Positions 39,649 through 48,390 of a DNA stretch of 50,935 nt are shown here, piece by piece; position 1 is the first letter of the stretch; each line of letters begins with the position of its first letter. The notes below the pieces were generated by a model. That model had not been told where the DNA came from and did not search any database. It was given only the letters and a program-made list of their open reading frames with translations. The stretch covers positions 1 through 50,935 of the forward strand of contig CAZNXM010000011.1 in assembly GCA_964577145.1 (NCBI GenBank), given 5' to 3'. Source of the stretch: MGIIa-K1 sp964577145. Its GTDB lineage: Archaea > Thermoplasmatota > Poseidoniia > Poseidoniales > Poseidoniaceae. Made by a program: the position numbers and the translations under genes.

Positions 39649-42516
39649 TCAAAGGTCTTCTAGGTCTTCGAGAAGTTCGAGATCATCATCGAGTTCTTCG
39701 TCACTAATAGCTGGTTCTGGAATGTCTTCTAGGTCCTTTCCTAGTTCGTCTTCGAGCATCTCTTCTAGGTCATATCCTGGAGCGACTGAAGTCTGGCCTC
39801 TTCGATAGACTGCAAGGATAACCACGAGAATAAGACCCACGTAAAGTGCAGCGGTTTGAGGGGTAGGATTTGTAGCGAAATTGATGATACAAACAAATCC
39901 TGAACAGTCGGTTGTAAACTCAAATGAAGGGCGTTGTGTATACTGTGCATCGTATGGAACTTCATCATCCATAGGGGTAACTTCGAGAGAAATGGTAATC
40001 GTATTTCCAGCCACGATATTTTCAGGAGCAGTCAAAATCATTGTGAACTCCTCTTTGGAGTAGGGTTCGATGGTCAATAGTACGAAATTTCCGCCCATTT
40101 GATTAGCGGATGTAGTCAAACGAGCATCCCACCCGGTTGGAATAATATCGGCGGTAATTATGATGTCCAATGGAACGTTGTTATCATTCTGAACTTGGAA
40201 TTCAATATGCTTGGCCTCATTAGGTAAGAAGGAGGACAATGGGGTTACTCTTTCCACGAAAATCCGTCCCGGAGTAACATCCTCTGAAACTCTGATTGTC
40301 AATGGCAAATCGAAGTAGCGAGGTTCGTCATCTGGATTCTCTTCGGTTACCCTAAGATAGATTGTGTGATTTCCAGAAACTACCTTGTCGCGCATTTTGA
40401 CCTCGACGGTGATGTCGACTTCATCACCAGATGACATTCTTAGAGCGACAACATCGCTTCCATTATCATCTGTCAGAGTATATGTCCAAGTCCCATATAC
40501 CTCATCATTATCAGTATTCTTGGTCAATTTCTCGGGAGAGATAACCTTCCAAGTATTCTGTCCGGTTTCTTGTGTTGAATCAGTGATTCGTACATCGAAT
40601 GAAACTGTTGAACCCGGAGGCTTTGGCCCCACTATTCCAGGGTCTCCACCATCGGAATCCGAGATGACTTCAGCAAGAATTCCAAAGGTGCGATGGATTG
40701 TGAATGAGGCAAGTGTGTTTAACTCCGCATCACCAGTAGATGAGCATCTAATCGTTACCATTCCAATATCAGCATCATCTCTGGAAGTAGGGGGATAGAT
40801 TTTCATTACCAAAGTAAGAATTTCATGCGATCCGATGTCTGGCGTAATTGCATGGATTCCTTCTGTTACTAGTTCCTGTCCAGTATCATTGTCATAGAAT
40901 ACATACTGCCATCCATCAGGCATATCCTCAATCTTTAGACGATAATTGTCAGTGTCGAATCCTGCATTGAAGACATCTATGAAGAATTCACCGACCTCCT
41001 CGGAATCGATATAATGCGAAATAAGGGGGTCATATGCTTCGGGCCGGTTGGAGTCAGCAATCTGAATCTGGTGCTCGGAGTCTTCCCAGATTCCAAGTCT
41101 TGGTGGAGCATAGACTCCTACTTCTTCAACATCGAGAATTATCTTCTTTACTTGAACTTCTTCAGTAACGCCTTCTTCATTTTCTGCATATGCTCGAGCC
41201 CATACTTCAATGTGCTCGGGAGCGGTAGAAAGGTCGCCTTCTGGAGCTTCGATAGAGAGGATAGGACGAGCGAATGAGCCGCCGCCATTCAATGCGTATC
41301 CAGCAGGTTGGTCCCACACTGGGTCAGACCATGAACTGGGGAGAGTGGTGAATAACTCTAGTACAACATTCATGTCAATAGTTGCTGATCCAGTGTGTTC
41401 AATCATGAATTCAGCACTACTAACCTGGCCGGGAGCAATCAGAATTACATCGGGCTGGCTTACCGGGAGTGAAAGATAGATGTCATGCTCAACGAATTCA
41501 ACACCTTGGTGATTGAAAACAACAACATGGCCTTGAACATCTACAATTTCTAATTGAAGCGGATATTGTCCCGGAGCAATTCCTGCATCATAGGTCCAAG
41601 TATAATTACCGACCAATCCATTATTGTCAAGTCTCAAGTCATCATCTTCGAAGGTCCTATCGAATACAGTATTAGCACCTGAAGGGGTTGATAGTACGAG
41701 GCTGACCGAATTGATATCTGCACGACCAAAGGCGTCTCTTACATCGACTGTGAATTGGATAGTCCTAAACTCAGGACGATGGTTTGGCGCCCACTCTAAA
41801 GTTTCGCCATCGGTCCAAAGCCCACCTGGAGTGTGAACCTTAACACTGGATTCAGCCAGAGCATTTGCTTTGAGTTCGATTCGTGAATATCCTGCGGTTT
41901 GCTCAACGTCACCATATGCTACTAGAACATCACAGTCGCCGCCTTGGCCGATTCCACCTTGGCCTTCACAAGAAGCGGAGCCATCGATTTGAAGACGGAG
42001 TTGAGCGCCCTTATCTACTGTGAAACCATCCTCAGGTACATCGAAAAAGATTTCATTAATCGTCCATGAACAATCTGAATTGAAAAGACCATCACTACAA
42101 GGGTCGGACAAACTCAGAGTTTCAGTATAGGTCGCTCCTCCAACAGCATTGAGTGTAAAAGTCAAATCAGCAGTAGAGCCCTCCTGACCCTTGAACTGCA
42201 TGTAAATCGAAAGGCGAACAAGAGTATCTGTGCCTTCGCCATAAATGGTGAGATCACTGATCAAATCATCAGAACGGAATTCTACACCAGAAAGAATCGA
42301 TGCTTCCTTGTGAGCACCAGATGGTTCTGCTGTGGTTATTGCGCCATCTCCACCCGAATCTCCAACATCATCGAGGTAGAGGTCATATCCCTCCAGATTA
42401 CCAGGAACATACTCGGATACCACTTCTTCAGGTAGTTCCGCAAACTCGCTCATTGGTAGGCTTACACTGAGCATTAGAAAGAGTACAAGCACCGGAATCA
42501 ATCGCGTTCGCAGCAT
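39649..42516 (-). CDS. Large membrane-anchored extracellular protein
   Basis: 955 residues. A signal peptide (RLIPVLVLFLMLSVSLPMSE) leads a beta-rich ectodomain with several Ig-like/COG1470-type repeats in the second half (for example GSTVSFDVRITDSTQETG, NEAKHIEFQVQNDNNVPLDI, ending with ENIVAGNTITISLEVTP). A membrane helix near ~885-905 (ALYVGLILVVILAVYRRG) precedes a very acidic ~50-residue cytoplasmic tail (EELDDDLELLEDLEDL). GGTTGGTG precedes the ATG at 42516 and TTTAA lies ~35 nt upstream. It is followed on the same strand by the giant surface protein, perhaps as a functional pair. Confidence 0.75.
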   Translation of the reverse strand: MLRTRLIPVLVLFLMLSVSLPMSEFAELPEEVVSEYVPGNLEGYDLYLDDVGDSGGDGAITTAEPSGAHKEASILSGVEFRSDDLISDLTIYGEGTDTLVRLSIYMQFKGQEGSTADLTFTLNAVGGATYTETLSLSDPCSDGLFNSDCSWTINEIFFDVPEDGFTVDKGAQLRLQIDGSASCEGQGGIGQGGDCDVLVAYGDVEQTAGYSRIELKANALAESSVKVHTPGGLWTDGETLEWAPNHRPEFRTIQFTVDVRDAFGRADINSVSLVLSTPSGANTVFDRTFEDDDLRLDNNGLVGNYTWTYDAGIAPGQYPLQLEIVDVQGHVVVFNHQGVEFVEHDIYLSLPVSQPDVILIAPGQVSSAEFMIEHTGSATIDMNVVLELFTTLPSSWSDPVWDQPAGYALNGGGSFARPILSIEAPEGDLSTAPEHIEVWARAYAENEEGVTEEVQVKKIILDVEEVGVYAPPRLGIWEDSEHQIQIADSNRPEAYDPLISHYIDSEEVGEFFIDVFNAGFDTDNYRLKIEDMPDGWQYVFYDNDTGQELVTEGIHAITPDIGSHEILTLVMKIYPPTSRDDADIGMVTIRCSSTGDAELNTLASFTIHRTFGILAEVISDSDGGDPGIVGPKPPGSTVSFDVRITDSTQETGQNTWKVISPEKLTKNTDNDEVYGTWTYTLTDDNGSDVVALRMSSGDEVDITVEVKMRDKVVSGNHTIYLRVTEENPDDEPRYFDLPLTIRVSEDVTPGRIFVERVTPLSSFLPNEAKHIEFQVQNDNNVPLDIIITADIIPTGWDARLTTSANQMGGNFVLLTIEPYSKEEFTMILTAPENIVAGNTITISLEVTPMDDEVPYDAQYTQRPSFEFTTDCSGFVCIINFATNPTPQTAALYVGLILVVILAVYRRGQTSVAPGYDLEEMLEDELGKDLEDIPEPAISDEELDDDLELLEDLEDL

Positions 42517-42580
42517 ACGCACCAACCTACCCTCGCCGCCCGGGTGTTAAACGGTTTTGCACATGTTGAGCCTCTTGAAG

Positions 42581-42595
42581 CCACCCTTCGGGTGG
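42581..42595. promoter_or_regulatory. Six-bp hairpin in the 955-aa gene / tRNA-Leu divergent region
   Basis: CCACCC (42581-42586), TTC, GGGTGG (42590-42595). It is ~65 nt before the 955-residue gene and ~80 nt before tRNA-Leu on the other strand. On the plus strand the sequence is a C(TTCG)G stable-tetraloop hairpin; on the minus strand the loop reads GAA. Confidence 0.4.
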
Positions 42596-42676
42596 ATTCA
42601 TCGCCGCCAGAACTACCATCTCGAGTCTAACTTTGCTCCCGTTTGATTCATTAGATTAGACCGTTGGCATTCGCCT

Positions 42677-42762
42677 GCAGGGGTTGCCGAGTCGGTCAAA
42701 GGCGCCGGGCTTAAGATCCGGTCTCAATGGGTTCGTGGGTTCAAGTCCCACCCCCTGCACCA
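42677..42762 (+). tRNA. tRNA-Leu (UAA)
   Basis: Class II tRNA with a long variable arm. Acceptor GCAGGGG (42677-42683) pairs with CCCCTGC (42752-42758); the D-arm includes TTGCCGAGTCGGTCAAAGGC. The anticodon arm CCGGG-CTTAAGA-TCCGG gives anticodon UAA. The T-arm is GTGGGTTCAAGTCCCAC. The discriminator is A at 42759, followed by an encoded CCA (42760-42762), unlike the tRNA-Lys of this window. No intron is seen. Confidence 0.96.
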
Positions 42763-42778
42763 CACTTTCATGCAGTGA

Positions 42779-44332
42779 TTAGGGCTTGGTTACAGTGTTG
42801 CTCGTTTCTGGCATCCCATTGCCGTCCGGTTGTCCATCTGCGGGTTCAACTTCACAGTGCACTTCATCCCCACTATTCACTCCAAGGTCACTTCCCCTCT
42901 CAACATTATCACTACTAGGTGTTGAATGAACATGAGCACCATTAACAAACCAATTGATTAGGGATTCATCGGGATGGCCATCAGCATCATAGAAATCGTA
43001 TGAACAAGTGAAATCATCTAGTTGAAGTGTGAGGTCGACATTTGAAACCACAGGAATATGATTTTGAATCTGAACTATATCTACTTCAGGTATTGGATCA
43101 TAATCTATTCCATCATAACCTGTAACTCTACATTCAATTTCATCGCCAACTAATTCACCATTTATTCCAACTTCATAGGTGGCACCAGTTGCGACAGAAT
43201 TTCCACCAATGAGCCACTCTACTAGAGACATATCGGGATCATTTTCCGCATCAGAATAGGTGTAAGTGCAAACTACAGTGTCGCCTAAATACGGCGTATG
43301 TGGGGTAATCGTAGGGGGGCTAATAGTTGGATGAGTATTTGGTGCAATACAAACTCCATTAGAACACGTGTTCCCTGATGGGCAAACTATGTTGCATCCT
43401 CCGCAATTATTTGGGTCGTTTTCAGTATCGGTTTCCTCATCAATATCACCATCAAGGTCATTATCGATTCCATCACAAATCTCTGGCTCTGGTGTAGGAG
43501 TAACTATAACTGTGCATGGAGAATTTGTATCAATTCCCAAAAGCCAATCATAATCATCCTGAGAAATCAAACCAACACTCAACCAAAAGGAGGCATCGTC
43601 TGAGAATATAAACTCAGGGCCGTAATTGTATCCGGGCCTGAGGCCGTCCCACATCATTGTAGTCACGCCTACTGCACCATCATCATCAATTGCAATGAAA
43701 GAATGTTCACGTATGGTAGACAACGCACATTCGTCGTTGCCTGTATCATATGGGCCATTGGTCCAACGATGGACTGTAATTCCGCTCTCATATGGGAATG
43801 CTATCAGCCCATTATAATCGTGAGTAGAAGAATAGATATTATCTTCGCCCGAACTAGGATTCGCAACACCCAAATCTATTTGATAATCTGCGATTAAATC
43901 TCCATTATAATCTATACCGAGATTAACAACACTACCATCTGAATCTGTAGCATTCCATGCATATCCAACGTATAGTGTGTAAGTTCCATCTCCGTCTTCC
44001 TCGACAAAGTCATCATTCGCTAGTACCAATTTAACATTGACAATTGGTGCTTCATTCAATGTTAATGCTCCACCGCCTAACGAGATTACTTCCCAACCTG
44101 TAGATTTACAGACTTGGAACTCAGTTTGATCTTCAACATAGTACAGGCGGCCCAATGTAGAGGAATCACATACGGGCAAATCACCAGCTGTTACCACTGA
44201 ATAAGTGGGCCAGTCATCTAAGTCCTCAGTAATCACGTCATCTCCTTCATCCGTTTCCAAATCAGACCCAAGACAGCCTGAAAATGCCATTGCCAGCAAC
44301 GACAACACAGTCAATAATGCAAATTTTCGCAT
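42779..44332 (-). CDS. Secreted lipoprotein with MopE-like metal-binding motif
   Basis: 517 residues. A lipoprotein signal MRKFALLTVLSLLAMAFSGC places the lipid-modified cysteine at residue 20. An acidic linker follows, then a domain with calcium-like DSDGSVVNLGIDYNGD. Near the middle is EICDGIDNDLDGDIDEETD with NNCGGCNIVC and GNTCSNGVC, the 'putative metal-binding' motif shared with MopE and myxobacterial surface proteins. Two Ig-like repeats with VxCxY cysteines close the protein. The ATG at 44332 fits the TATA box at 44354 as a leaderless start. A role at the cell surface is inferred. Confidence 0.72.
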   Translation of the reverse strand: MRKFALLTVLSLLAMAFSGCLGSDLETDEGDDVITEDLDDWPTYSVVTAGDLPVCDSSTLGRLYYVEDQTEFQVCKSTGWEVISLGGGALTLNEAPIVNVKLVLANDDFVEEDGDGTYTLYVGYAWNATDSDGSVVNLGIDYNGDLIADYQIDLGVANPSSGEDNIYSSTHDYNGLIAFPYESGITVHRWTNGPYDTGNDECALSTIREHSFIAIDDDGAVGVTTMMWDGLRPGYNYGPEFIFSDDASFWLSVGLISQDDYDWLLGIDTNSPCTVIVTPTPEPEICDGIDNDLDGDIDEETDTENDPNNCGGCNIVCPSGNTCSNGVCIAPNTHPTISPPTITPHTPYLGDTVVCTYTYSDAENDPDMSLVEWLIGGNSVATGATYEVGINGELVGDEIECRVTGYDGIDYDPIPEVDIVQIQNHIPVVSNVDLTLQLDDFTCSYDFYDADGHPDESLINWFVNGAHVHSTPSSDNVERGSDLGVNSGDEVHCEVEPADGQPDGNGMPETSNTVTKP

Positions 44333-44353
44333 ACTGAACAATAATTCTGTCGC

Positions 44354-44361
44354 TAATTATA
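44354..44361 (-). promoter_or_regulatory. TATA box of the lipoprotein gene
   Basis: TATAATTA on the minus strand is centred ~26 nt before the ATG at 44332, without a Shine-Dalgarno, giving a leaderless mRNA. Confidence 0.55.
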
Positions 44362-44374
44362 CATTTTGACGGAT

Positions 44375-45157
44375 TCAAGTGAGCGACCAACCACCATCGA
44401 CAGGTAGGATATATCCTGTGATGTAGTCAGCATCGGCTAAGAATCTGACTGCTTTTGCTATATCTTCTGGCGTGCCTGCACGCCCGAGCGGCACTTTAGC
44501 GAGAATCTCATCGAATCTCTCCTTTTCCCACTCCGCTGCAAGTATTGCTCCTGGTGCGATTCCATTGACCCTGATTTCGGGTGCTAATTCCCCTGCTAGA
44601 TTAACAATTAATTGGCGCATTGCACCTTTTGTTGCAGTATAGTGTGCAAGGCGTTTCCAAGCGTGGTCCCAACTGGTGTCAACCATGCCAATAATACTGC
44701 CATTTATTGCCGAAAGTCGTGGCGCAAGTCCTTGTGAAATAAAGAAGGGTGCATCGAGATGAACCGCGGTGAATTTTTGTAATTCATGCGGCGTAACATC
44801 CTTGAAGTCTATCTGATTATAGATTGAAGCATTGTGAATCAAAAGGTCGATCCCACCTCGCTCTTCCACCATGGGATGGTCGTGAATTTCCTCGATTACT
44901 CTGAACAGTTCTTCACGGTCAGAAAGGTCGCCTTGGACAACGGCTCCCGAGCCCAAAGTTAGAAGCTGTTTTGCTTGTAAAATAGAGGAATTACAATGGA
45001 TGATTACCGACCATCCATTCGACATCAAATCACTGGCTATTCCAGCCCCGATTCTGCGCGCCCCCCCCGTGATAACTGCGACCTTCACATGCTTACGCAG
45101 GGGGATTCTCCGCTTGAATGCTCGTAGGATATCCAACCAAGCCTTATTCGACACCAT
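44375..45157 (-). CDS. Short-chain dehydrogenase/reductase (pteridine-reductase-like)
   Basis: 260 residues from ATG 45157. Classical SDR features are the cofactor loop TGGARRIGAG (RR favours NADPH), HNASIYN in the NNAG position, catalytic Tyr-Lys in HYTATKGAMRQL, and GIAPGAI (the PG motif). The RR and overall pattern resemble pteridine reductases/FolM. The start is uncertain: MVSNKAW at 45157 has AAGGG next to it and lies in a hairpin, whereas a GTG at 45088 would start directly at the first beta strand (VKVAVITGG). It is divergent from lipA with about 30 nt between starts. Confidence 0.8.
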   Translation of the reverse strand: MVSNKAWLDILRAFKRRIPLRKHVKVAVITGGARRIGAGIASDLMSNGWSVIIHCNSSILQAKQLLTLGSGAVVQGDLSDREELFRVIEEIHDHPMVEERGGIDLLIHNASIYNQIDFKDVTPHELQKFTAVHLDAPFFISQGLAPRLSAINGSIIGMVDTSWDHAWKRLAHYTATKGAMRQLIVNLAGELAPEIRVNGIAPGAILAAEWEKERFDEILAKVPLGRAGTPEDIAKAVRFLADADYITGYILPVDGGWSLT

Positions 45158-45170
45158 CCCTTCGGGATGG
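45154..45170. promoter_or_regulatory. 7-bp hairpin over the SDR start, upstream of lipA
   Basis: CCATCCC (45154-45160), TTC, GGGATGG (45164-45170). On the minus strand it contains the ATG at 45157 and the purine-rich site before it. On the plus strand it ends 17 nt before the lipA ATG. It has the same loop as the hairpins at 26778 and 42581. Confidence 0.45.
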
Positions 45171-45187
45171 TTGAAGGGGGTGCCATA

Positions 45188-46117
45188 ATGACTGTTCGCA
45201 AGTTGAAGATGGCGCCGACGCGCTCCCGACTTCCAGAGTGGTTTCGTACTCGTCTGCCAACGGGTGAACTGCAAAAGAAATTCAACGAAACCAAGGCTAC
45301 TGTGAAGGAAAATATGCTCCATACAGTTTGCCAAGAAGCACGCTGCCCAAACATTCACGAATGCTGGGCTGCAAAGGATGCTACGTTCATGGTTGCAGGT
45401 CAAGAGTGTACCCGTGGTTGCAGATTCTGCGCAGTTGGAACTATCAAGTCCCCACCTCCACTCGATAAGGATGAACCAGCAAAACTCGCTGATGCAATTA
45501 CCTCGATGGGACTCAATCATGCTGTGATTACTGTTGTCAATCGAGATGACCTCGACGATAGCGGTGCTGCTCACTACCGCAGGTGCCTAGAAGCGGTTCG
45601 AGAAGCGAGCCCCGAGGTGACGCTGGAATTACTTTGCAGCGACCTTGCAGGCGACCTTACCGACTTAGCAAATCTACTCGATGGGCTCGAGTTAGAGGTT
45701 TTTGCACACAACGTGGAATGTGTCCCTCGACTGGATAGAGTTGTTAGGGATCACCGCGCATCCTTTGCACAATCCATTTCAATTCTTGTCGAAGCAAAAC
45801 GCCTTCGCCCTGATATCTTGACCAAGTCATCGATTATGGTTGGACTTGGTGAGAGTGATGAAGAGGTTACGGAGGCAATGCAAATGCTGAGAGAAGCAAA
45901 TGTGGACCTTGTGACAATCGGACAATATCTCGCACCAAGTGAGCGCCATCTCAGTATTGACAGATTCCCAGAGCCTGCGACTTTTGATGAGTGGGCTGCC
46001 CAAGCGGAGGAGATGGGTTTCCTCGGCTGTGCTAGTGGACCATTGGTTAGGTCCTCCTATCGCGCTGGCGATCTGCTGACCAGCGCAACGGCAAGGCTTA
46101 GAACGGACATGGAGTGA
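45188..46117 (+). CDS. lipA: Lipoyl synthase
   Basis: 309 residues, a radical-SAM enzyme that inserts two sulfurs into protein-bound octanoyl groups. The auxiliary cluster cysteines are C48, C53 and C59 (VCQEARCPNIHECW), and the radical-SAM cluster CTRGCRFC is C74-x3-C78-x2-C81. LTKSSIMVGLGES and QYLAPSERHL are family segments, and the final RSSYRAG contains the conserved RSSY serine. The ATG at 45188 follows GGGGGTGCC. As first gene of the 2-oxoacid dehydrogenase operon it would mature the lipoyl group on E2 K44. A ligase or octanoyltransferase is not in the window. Confidence 0.94.
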   Translation: MTVRKLKMAPTRSRLPEWFRTRLPTGELQKKFNETKATVKENMLHTVCQEARCPNIHECWAAKDATFMVAGQECTRGCRFCAVGTIKSPPPLDKDEPAKLADAITSMGLNHAVITVVNRDDLDDSGAAHYRRCLEAVREASPEVTLELLCSDLAGDLTDLANLLDGLELEVFAHNVECVPRLDRVVRDHRASFAQSISILVEAKRLRPDILTKSSIMVGLGESDEEVTEAMQMLREANVDLVTIGQYLAPSERHLSIDRFPEPATFDEWAAQAEEMGFLGCASGPLVRSSYRAGDLLTSATARLRTDME

Positions 46118-46125
46118 GGATTTAC

Positions 46126-47367
46126 ATGACGGACGGGGACAAGGGGACAATGGAGCCATACACTGTACCTACCGCACCGTTCAGGCCGGGAGATGAGGCT
46201 GATTTTGGAGGTTCCTGGAAGGAGCAACCGGGAGACCTTTCGCGGCCAGACCCCGTTACTTGTGAAGCACCGGAAACCCATGACCATGCGCATGGATTGA
46301 TTCGTGTCCTTGGAGATGATGATACTGCTAGTGGGGCATGGAATCCAGAACTCGACGCTGAGACTCTAATCAAGGGTCTAGAGTTGATGATGCGACTTCG
46401 AATCTATGATGACCGCATGATAAAGATGCAGAGAACTGGAAAGTTGTCATTCTACATGCGCTCACTAGGAGAAGAGGCAATTGCAATTGCTCAGACAATG
46501 GCATTGGATGATACCGACTGGATTTTCCCTTCATATCGACAGCCGGGAGCGCAATTTGTTCGTGGCCGCGATATGGTTAGTATGATTTGCCACTGTATCG
46601 GAAATACCGAGGATAATATTCGCGGCCGACAAATGCCGGTCCATTATTCCTGGAAGGAAGGATACTTCATTTCAATCTCCAGTCCTGTTGGCACACAGTT
46701 CAGTCAGGCTGTTGGTGTGGCGATGGCTTCTGCTTACAAGGGAGATGACCAAGCTACAATCACTTGGCTTGGCGATGGTACCAGCGCTCAAGGTGATTAT
46801 CACTACGGGCTGAATTTCGCATCGGTATTCAAGCCGCCAGTCATTCTCAACGTCGTAAATAACCAGTGGGCGATTTCGACACACAGAAACCTTGCAACCG
46901 GTGGCGAAAATTTCGCTGCCCGTGGATTAGCATATGGTATTCCATCATTCAGAGTAGATGGAAATGACTTCCTCGCTCTGTATTCGGTCACCAAGTGGGC
47001 ACGTGAGCGTGCCCGTGCTGGAAAAGGTGCGACTCACATCGAAGTTTACACCTATCGTACCGGTGGACACTCCTCGTCTGATGACCCTTCGATTTACCGC
47101 CCTGGTGATGAATCGGAATGCTGGCCAGGTGGCGACCCGGTAGACCGTCTCAAGAAACATCTCATCGAAATCGGTGCATGGACTGAAGAGAAGGATGAAA
47201 AATTGGCACAAAAAATCGATGATGAAGTCATGGCTGCATACAAGGAAGCATGCACATTTGGCGACCTAGCCAATGGACCATACCCTCCAGCATCTACAAT
47301 TTTCACTGAGGTCTATGAGACCGTTCCTTGGCACGTGCAAGAGCAACGTGAGGAGTTAGGTAAGTGA
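46126..47367 (+). CDS. 2-oxoacid dehydrogenase E1 alpha (branched-chain/pyruvate type)
   Basis: 413 residues, thiamine-diphosphate-dependent decarboxylase subunit. The ThDP motif begins GDGTSAQGD at 216 and ends at NN 245-246, with FYMRSLGEEA, FPSYRQPG, GRQMPVHYSW, ISSPVGTQ and GGHSSSDDPSIYR, which resembles branched-chain 2-oxoacid E1 alpha more than classical pyruvate E1. The true substrate cannot be fixed by sequence alone. The N-terminal ~65 residues are extra. The ATG at 46126 follows GAGTGAGGAT; a GTG at 46114 overlaps the lipA stop. Confidence 0.9.
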   Translation: MTDGDKGTMEPYTVPTAPFRPGDEADFGGSWKEQPGDLSRPDPVTCEAPETHDHAHGLIRVLGDDDTASGAWNPELDAETLIKGLELMMRLRIYDDRMIKMQRTGKLSFYMRSLGEEAIAIAQTMALDDTDWIFPSYRQPGAQFVRGRDMVSMICHCIGNTEDNIRGRQMPVHYSWKEGYFISISSPVGTQFSQAVGVAMASAYKGDDQATITWLGDGTSAQGDYHYGLNFASVFKPPVILNVVNNQWAISTHRNLATGGENFAARGLAYGIPSFRVDGNDFLALYSVTKWARERARAGKGATHIEVYTYRTGGHSSSDDPSIYRPGDESECWPGGDPVDRLKKHLIEIGAWTEEKDEKLAQKIDDEVMAAYKEACTFGDLANGPYPPASTIFTEVYETVPWHVQEQREELGK

Positions 47368-47374
47368 GGTGATT

Positions 47375-48388
47375 ATGATGGCGGACATGAACATGATCCA
47401 ATCGCTTAACAGCGCACTTGATTCACTGCTTGAGAAGCACGATAATATCGTGATTTTTGGAGAAGATGTCGGATATTTCGGCGGGGTATTCCGTGTCACT
47501 TCCGGACTACAAGAAAAGCATGGAAAGCATCGGGTTTTCGATGCTCCACTTGCAGAAGGCGGTATTGCAGCAATCGCATTTGGAATGGGACTCAATGGAT
47601 TGAGACCTGTAGCAGAAATCCAGTTTGCTGACTATATTTTCCCAGCCTACGACCAAATCGTCAACGAGATCGCAAAGTTGCGTCATCGCAGCGGTGGCGA
47701 GTTCTCGACTCCCGTCACAATTCGAACGCCAGCCGGTGGAGGAATCAAAGGAGGGCACCACCATTCACAGAGTCCTGAGGCACAATTCACCCATACACCT
47801 GGGCTGAAGGTCGTCTACTGCTCAAACCCACGCAATGCAAAGGGATTGTTGACCAGTGCTATCGAATGCAATGACCCGGTTATCTTCTTTGAGCCAAAGC
47901 GTTGTTACCGTGGACCATTCTATGGTGACCCACACAATGTACCAACATGGAAAGGCCATGAGGATGGAGATGTTCCAGAAGGATACTATTCATTACCTCT
48001 GGAAGAGGCAAGAGTTGTTCGTGAGGGTAATGCATGTACCGTTATCGCATGGGGAACTATGGTTCATGTTGCACAGAAGGGTATAGAGGAAAGCGGAATC
48101 GATGCTGAGTTAATCGACTTGCAAACTCTTCTACCATGGGACCGTGAAACTGTAGTAAATTCAGTCAACAAAACCGGACGTTGTGTAATCGTACACGAGG
48201 CTCCAAAAACGAGTGGCTTTGGTGCAGAAATGAGTGCATCTATTCAGGAGCGTTGTTTCTGGCACCTCGAAGCACCAATCGAAAGAGTAACGGGATGGGA
48301 CACACCATTCCCCCACACAACAGAGTGGGATTATCTTCCAAGCCCGGAGCGAATCGCTACGGCAATTAAGAAAACACAGGAGGTCTAA
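47375..48388 (+). CDS. 2-oxoacid dehydrogenase E1 beta
   Basis: 337 residues, the partner of E1 alpha in the alpha2beta2 decarboxylase. Family segments are VIFGEDVGYFGGVFRVT, EGGIAAIAFGMGLNG, FADYIFPAYDQIVNE, RTPAGGGIKGGHHHSQSPEA and a C-terminal TGWDTPFPH. Length is normal. GAGGTGA lies a few nt before the ATG at 47375; a second ATG follows immediately. It lies 7 nt after E1 alpha. Confidence 0.93.
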   Translation: MMADMNMIQSLNSALDSLLEKHDNIVIFGEDVGYFGGVFRVTSGLQEKHGKHRVFDAPLAEGGIAAIAFGMGLNGLRPVAEIQFADYIFPAYDQIVNEIAKLRHRSGGEFSTPVTIRTPAGGGIKGGHHHSQSPEAQFTHTPGLKVVYCSNPRNAKGLLTSAIECNDPVIFFEPKRCYRGPFYGDPHNVPTWKGHEDGDVPEGYYSLPLEEARVVREGNACTVIAWGTMVHVAQKGIEESGIDAELIDLQTLLPWDRETVVNSVNKTGRCVIVHEAPKTSGFGAEMSASIQERCFWHLEAPIERVTGWDTPFPHTTEWDYLPSPERIATAIKKTQEV

Positions 48389-48390
48389 AT

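Noticed and set aside
45158..45574. Longer SDR frame of 399 residues
   Set aside because: The extra N-terminal part is antisense to lipA and unlike any SDR.
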